Below are positions 62,194 to 64,000 of a stretch of 64,000 nucleotides of DNA, piece by piece. The notes beneath the pieces were generated by a model that did no database searches, was not told the DNA's origin, and saw only the letters and a list, made by a program, of their open reading frames with translations. Source of the DNA: Streptomyces canus (lineage in GTDB: Bacteria; Actinomycetota; Actinomycetes; Streptomycetales; Streptomycetaceae); the NCBI RefSeq assembly GCF_041435015.1, contig NZ_CP107989.1, positions 6,448,001 to 6,512,000 on the forward strand, read 5' to 3'. A program made the position numbers and the translations under genes. Every line of letters begins with the position of its first letter. Positions within the stretch are counted from its first letter, which is position 1.

Positions 62194-62244
62194 GGCTTAT
62201 CGGCGAATGGTTCGGGATTCCTTCGGTCGATTTGTCGATAAGCC
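62194..62244. promoter_or_regulatory. 9-bp inverted repeat between ssbB and the thioester surface protein
   Basis: GGCTTATCG at 62194-62202 is repeated inverted at 62236-62244 with a 33-bp spacer. It could be an operator or a weak terminator; too little to decide. Confidence 0.35.
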
Positions 62245-62423
62245 CTGCGTGTGGAAGCGCTTGGCGATAACGATTCCGAGTCGGATCGATCTTCCGGCCG
62301 CATCCCCGGGAAGAGGGGGGCGGCCGCGTCCCTAGGATGCCGAACACAGCTCCCGGGGTCACTGATTCTGCTGGTGGGACCGCCACCCCGCTCGTCAACG
62401 GGTCCTGTTCGAAGGGGAATTCC

Positions 62424-63836
62424 GTGTTTTCTGCGTTCTCTGCGCTGTCCGTGCGCGGACGGGGGGCGGCTCGCCTCGCGGCCGTCACGTTCGTCTCCGG
62501 CCTGCTCGCCACCGGTGCGACGGTGGCCGTCGCCGGCACGGCGTCCGCGGACGAGGCGGCGCAGAGCCAGAGAGGGGCGACCGCCACCATAGAGGGCCTG
62601 AAGACCTACGGTGACGCGGTGATTCACGACACCGACAGCGATCTGCGGGTGCCGGCCGGGCTGTTCGAGATGTCCGTCGAGGGCGGCGGCACTCTGCAGA
62701 CGTACTGCGTCGACCTCTACAACCCCACGCAGAAGGACGCCAAGTACCACGAGACCGACTGGAGCGGCACCTCGCTGGGCGCCAACAAGGGGGCAGGCAA
62801 GATCCGTTGGATCCTGCAGAACTCCTATCCCCAGGTCAACGACCTCGCGGCGCTCGCCGCCAAGGCCGGTATCGCCTCGGGGCTGACCGAGCAGGACGCG
62901 GCGGCCGGCACCCAGGTGGCGATCTGGCGCTACTCGGACCACGCCGACGTCGACGCCGTCGACCCGCGGGCCGAGAAGCTCGCGGACTACCTGGAGAAGA
63001 GCGCCCGTGACCTCGTGGAGCCGGCGGCGTCGCTGACGCTCGACCCGCCCGCGGTCTCCGGCCACCCCGGCGAGCTGCTCGGCCCGGTCACGGTGCACAC
63101 CAACGCGGTCGGCGTGACGGTCACCCCGCCGGCGGACGCTGCCACGAGCGGCGTGCGGATCGTCGGCAAGGACGGCAGGCCGGTGACCTCCGCGGGCAAC
63201 GGCAGCGAGCTCTACTTCGACGTTCCCGAGGACGCGGCGGCGGGCTCGGCCGACCTCACCGTGCAGGCGTCGACGACTGTGCCGGTCGGCCGTGCGTTCG
63301 CCTCCGAGAGCCGGAGCCAGACGCAGATCCTCGCCGGCTCCAGCGAGTCGACGGTCTCGGCGACGGCGGGCGCGACCTGGGCGAAGGAGGGCGCCGTACC
63401 GGCCCTCTCCGCAGCCCGGAACTGCACCGAGGGCGGCCTGGACATCACCGCGGTCAACCAGGGCGACGAGGAGTTCGCGTTCGAGCTGATGGGGACGGAG
63501 TACGCCATCGCGGCGGGCGAGTCCCGCACGGTGACGGTCCCGCTCCAGGAGGACCAGGCGTACGACTTCACGATCACCGGCCCCGACGGTCTCGCGAAGC
63601 GCTTCACCGGCGTCCTCGACTGCCGCACCCGCAGCAGCGAGACGGGCGCCACGACCCAGACGCTCAGCGAGCCCAGCCCCGCCACGGTGGCCGTCCCCAC
63701 CACCGACGTCAACCTCGCCGAGACCGGCGGCTCGGCCACGACCCCGCTGATCGCCGGCACCGCCATCGCCCTGGTGGTGATCGGGGGCGCGGCCCTGGTC
63801 CTCACCGGCAGGAAGCAGAACCGGGCACAGGACTGA
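62424..63836 (+). CDS. thioester-domain surface protein with LAETG sortase anchor
   Basis: 470 residues from a GTG at 62424 (GAAGGGGAATTCC). Signal peptide to TASADE. The thioester domain has Cys95 in QTYCVDLYNP and Gln164 in GTQVAIWRYSD, the pair expected to form an internal Cys-Gln thioester that binds covalently to target amines. Two beta-rich domains follow. Near residue 431 comes LAETG, then a hydrophobic helix and RKQNRAQD. It would be displayed on the wall and act as a chemical harpoon, as in Gram-positive TED adhesins; the partner is unknown. Confidence 0.9.
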   Translation: MFSAFSALSVRGRGAARLAAVTFVSGLLATGATVAVAGTASADEAAQSQRGATATIEGLKTYGDAVIHDTDSDLRVPAGLFEMSVEGGGTLQTYCVDLYNPTQKDAKYHETDWSGTSLGANKGAGKIRWILQNSYPQVNDLAALAAKAGIASGLTEQDAAAGTQVAIWRYSDHADVDAVDPRAEKLADYLEKSARDLVEPAASLTLDPPAVSGHPGELLGPVTVHTNAVGVTVTPPADAATSGVRIVGKDGRPVTSAGNGSELYFDVPEDAAAGSADLTVQASTTVPVGRAFASESRSQTQILAGSSESTVSATAGATWAKEGAVPALSAARNCTEGGLDITAVNQGDEEFAFELMGTEYAIAAGESRTVTVPLQEDQAYDFTITGPDGLAKRFTGVLDCRTRSSETGATTQTLSEPSPATVAVPTTDVNLAETGGSATTPLIAGTAIALVVIGGAALVLTGRKQNRAQD

Positions 63837-63868
63837 CCGCGGCGCGTCGGTGACGGGCACAATGGCGT

Positions 63869-64000
63869 CATGACCAAGCCATCCGCATCGCGGGCGCGTC
63901 ACACCTCCTCGGACTCGGTGCTGTCCCTGTGGTCGCAGGACTCGGTGCTGTCGATCGGCTCGGTGGGCTCGGTCCTGTCCATCGGCTCCGTGGGCTCGGC
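63869..64000 (+). CDS. Ser/Gly/Val/Leu-repeat protein, 5' part (cut by window end)
   Basis: The first 44 residues are visible from the ATG at 63869. After a basic start (MTKPSASRARHTSSDSVLSL) the sequence becomes a near-perfect decapeptide repeat SVLSIGSVGS. The DNA is likewise repetitive (TCGGTGCTGTC, GGCTCGGTGGG). No function recognised; the rest lies beyond the window. Confidence 0.7.

Overview
The window is high-GC actinobacterial DNA from a filamentous Streptomyces or a close relative. The evidence is the content: chaplins and rodlins (hydrophobic proteins of aerial hyphae), a MelC1/MelC2 tyrosinase pair, a DynA/DynB-like dynamin pair beside an SsbB-like protein, LAETG sorting signals, and strong third-position GC with frequent GTG starts and ATGA/GTGA overlaps. 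From memory, the order ssbB - dynAB - chpG - melC2/melC1 - chpF - exopolysaccharide genes - chpA/chpD - rdlA/rdlB matches the S. coelicolor SCO2683-SCO2719 interval. No alignment could be run.

Layout. 1-5.4 kb: the end of an MMPL transporter, an alcohol dehydrogenase, an acetyltransferase, a small HTH protein and an AraC-type regulator. 5.5-12.6 kb: a myo-inositol catabolic operon (iolC, aldolase, iolB, iolD, mmsA) with a divergent sugar isomerase and a perfect terminator. 12.7-17.9 kb: a hydrolase-ABC ATPase fusion with its permease, then a VWA lipoprotein. 17.9-27.9 kb: a surface-protein island. Canonical chaplins and rodlins flank at least eight small exported proteins that fall into previously unnamed-looking paralogous groups, plus a stand-alone condensation-domain enzyme. 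27.9-41.3 kb: an exopolysaccharide locus with initiating phosphotransferase, Wzy-like ligase, MurJ/Wzx-like flippase, Wzz-like protein, two GT4 transferases, a deacetylase and a FemAB-like transferase, beside a GH26-like enzyme and an ATP-grasp/flavoprotein pair. 41.8-47.3 kb: two short chaplins enclosing small secreted proteins, a VKOR protein and the tyrosinase operon. 47.4-48.4 kb: a 2-hydroxyacid dehydrogenase.

48.49-57.50 kb: a degenerate integrated element. It is bounded by a 52-bp repeat made from the 3' part of tRNA-Arg(TCT) and carries a truncated tyrosine integrase. It has been invaded by IS5, IS1380 and IS110 family elements. Its cargo is a visibly less GC-rich three-gene set: a DUF4062/TIR-like protein, a ThsB-like TIR protein and a membrane protein with a ryanodine-receptor-like N-terminus. 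I consider this set the best candidate for an undescribed (probably anti-phage) system.

57.8-64 kb: dynA/dynB-like GTPases, ssbB, an internal-thioester surface protein with an LAETG anchor, and the start of a Ser/Gly/Val-repeat protein cut by the window edge.

Main themes: building the hydrophobic and polysaccharide surface of aerial hyphae and spores (chaplins, rodlins, EPS, tyrosinase, sporulation dynamins), with one mobile island of putative immunity genes inserted in the middle.
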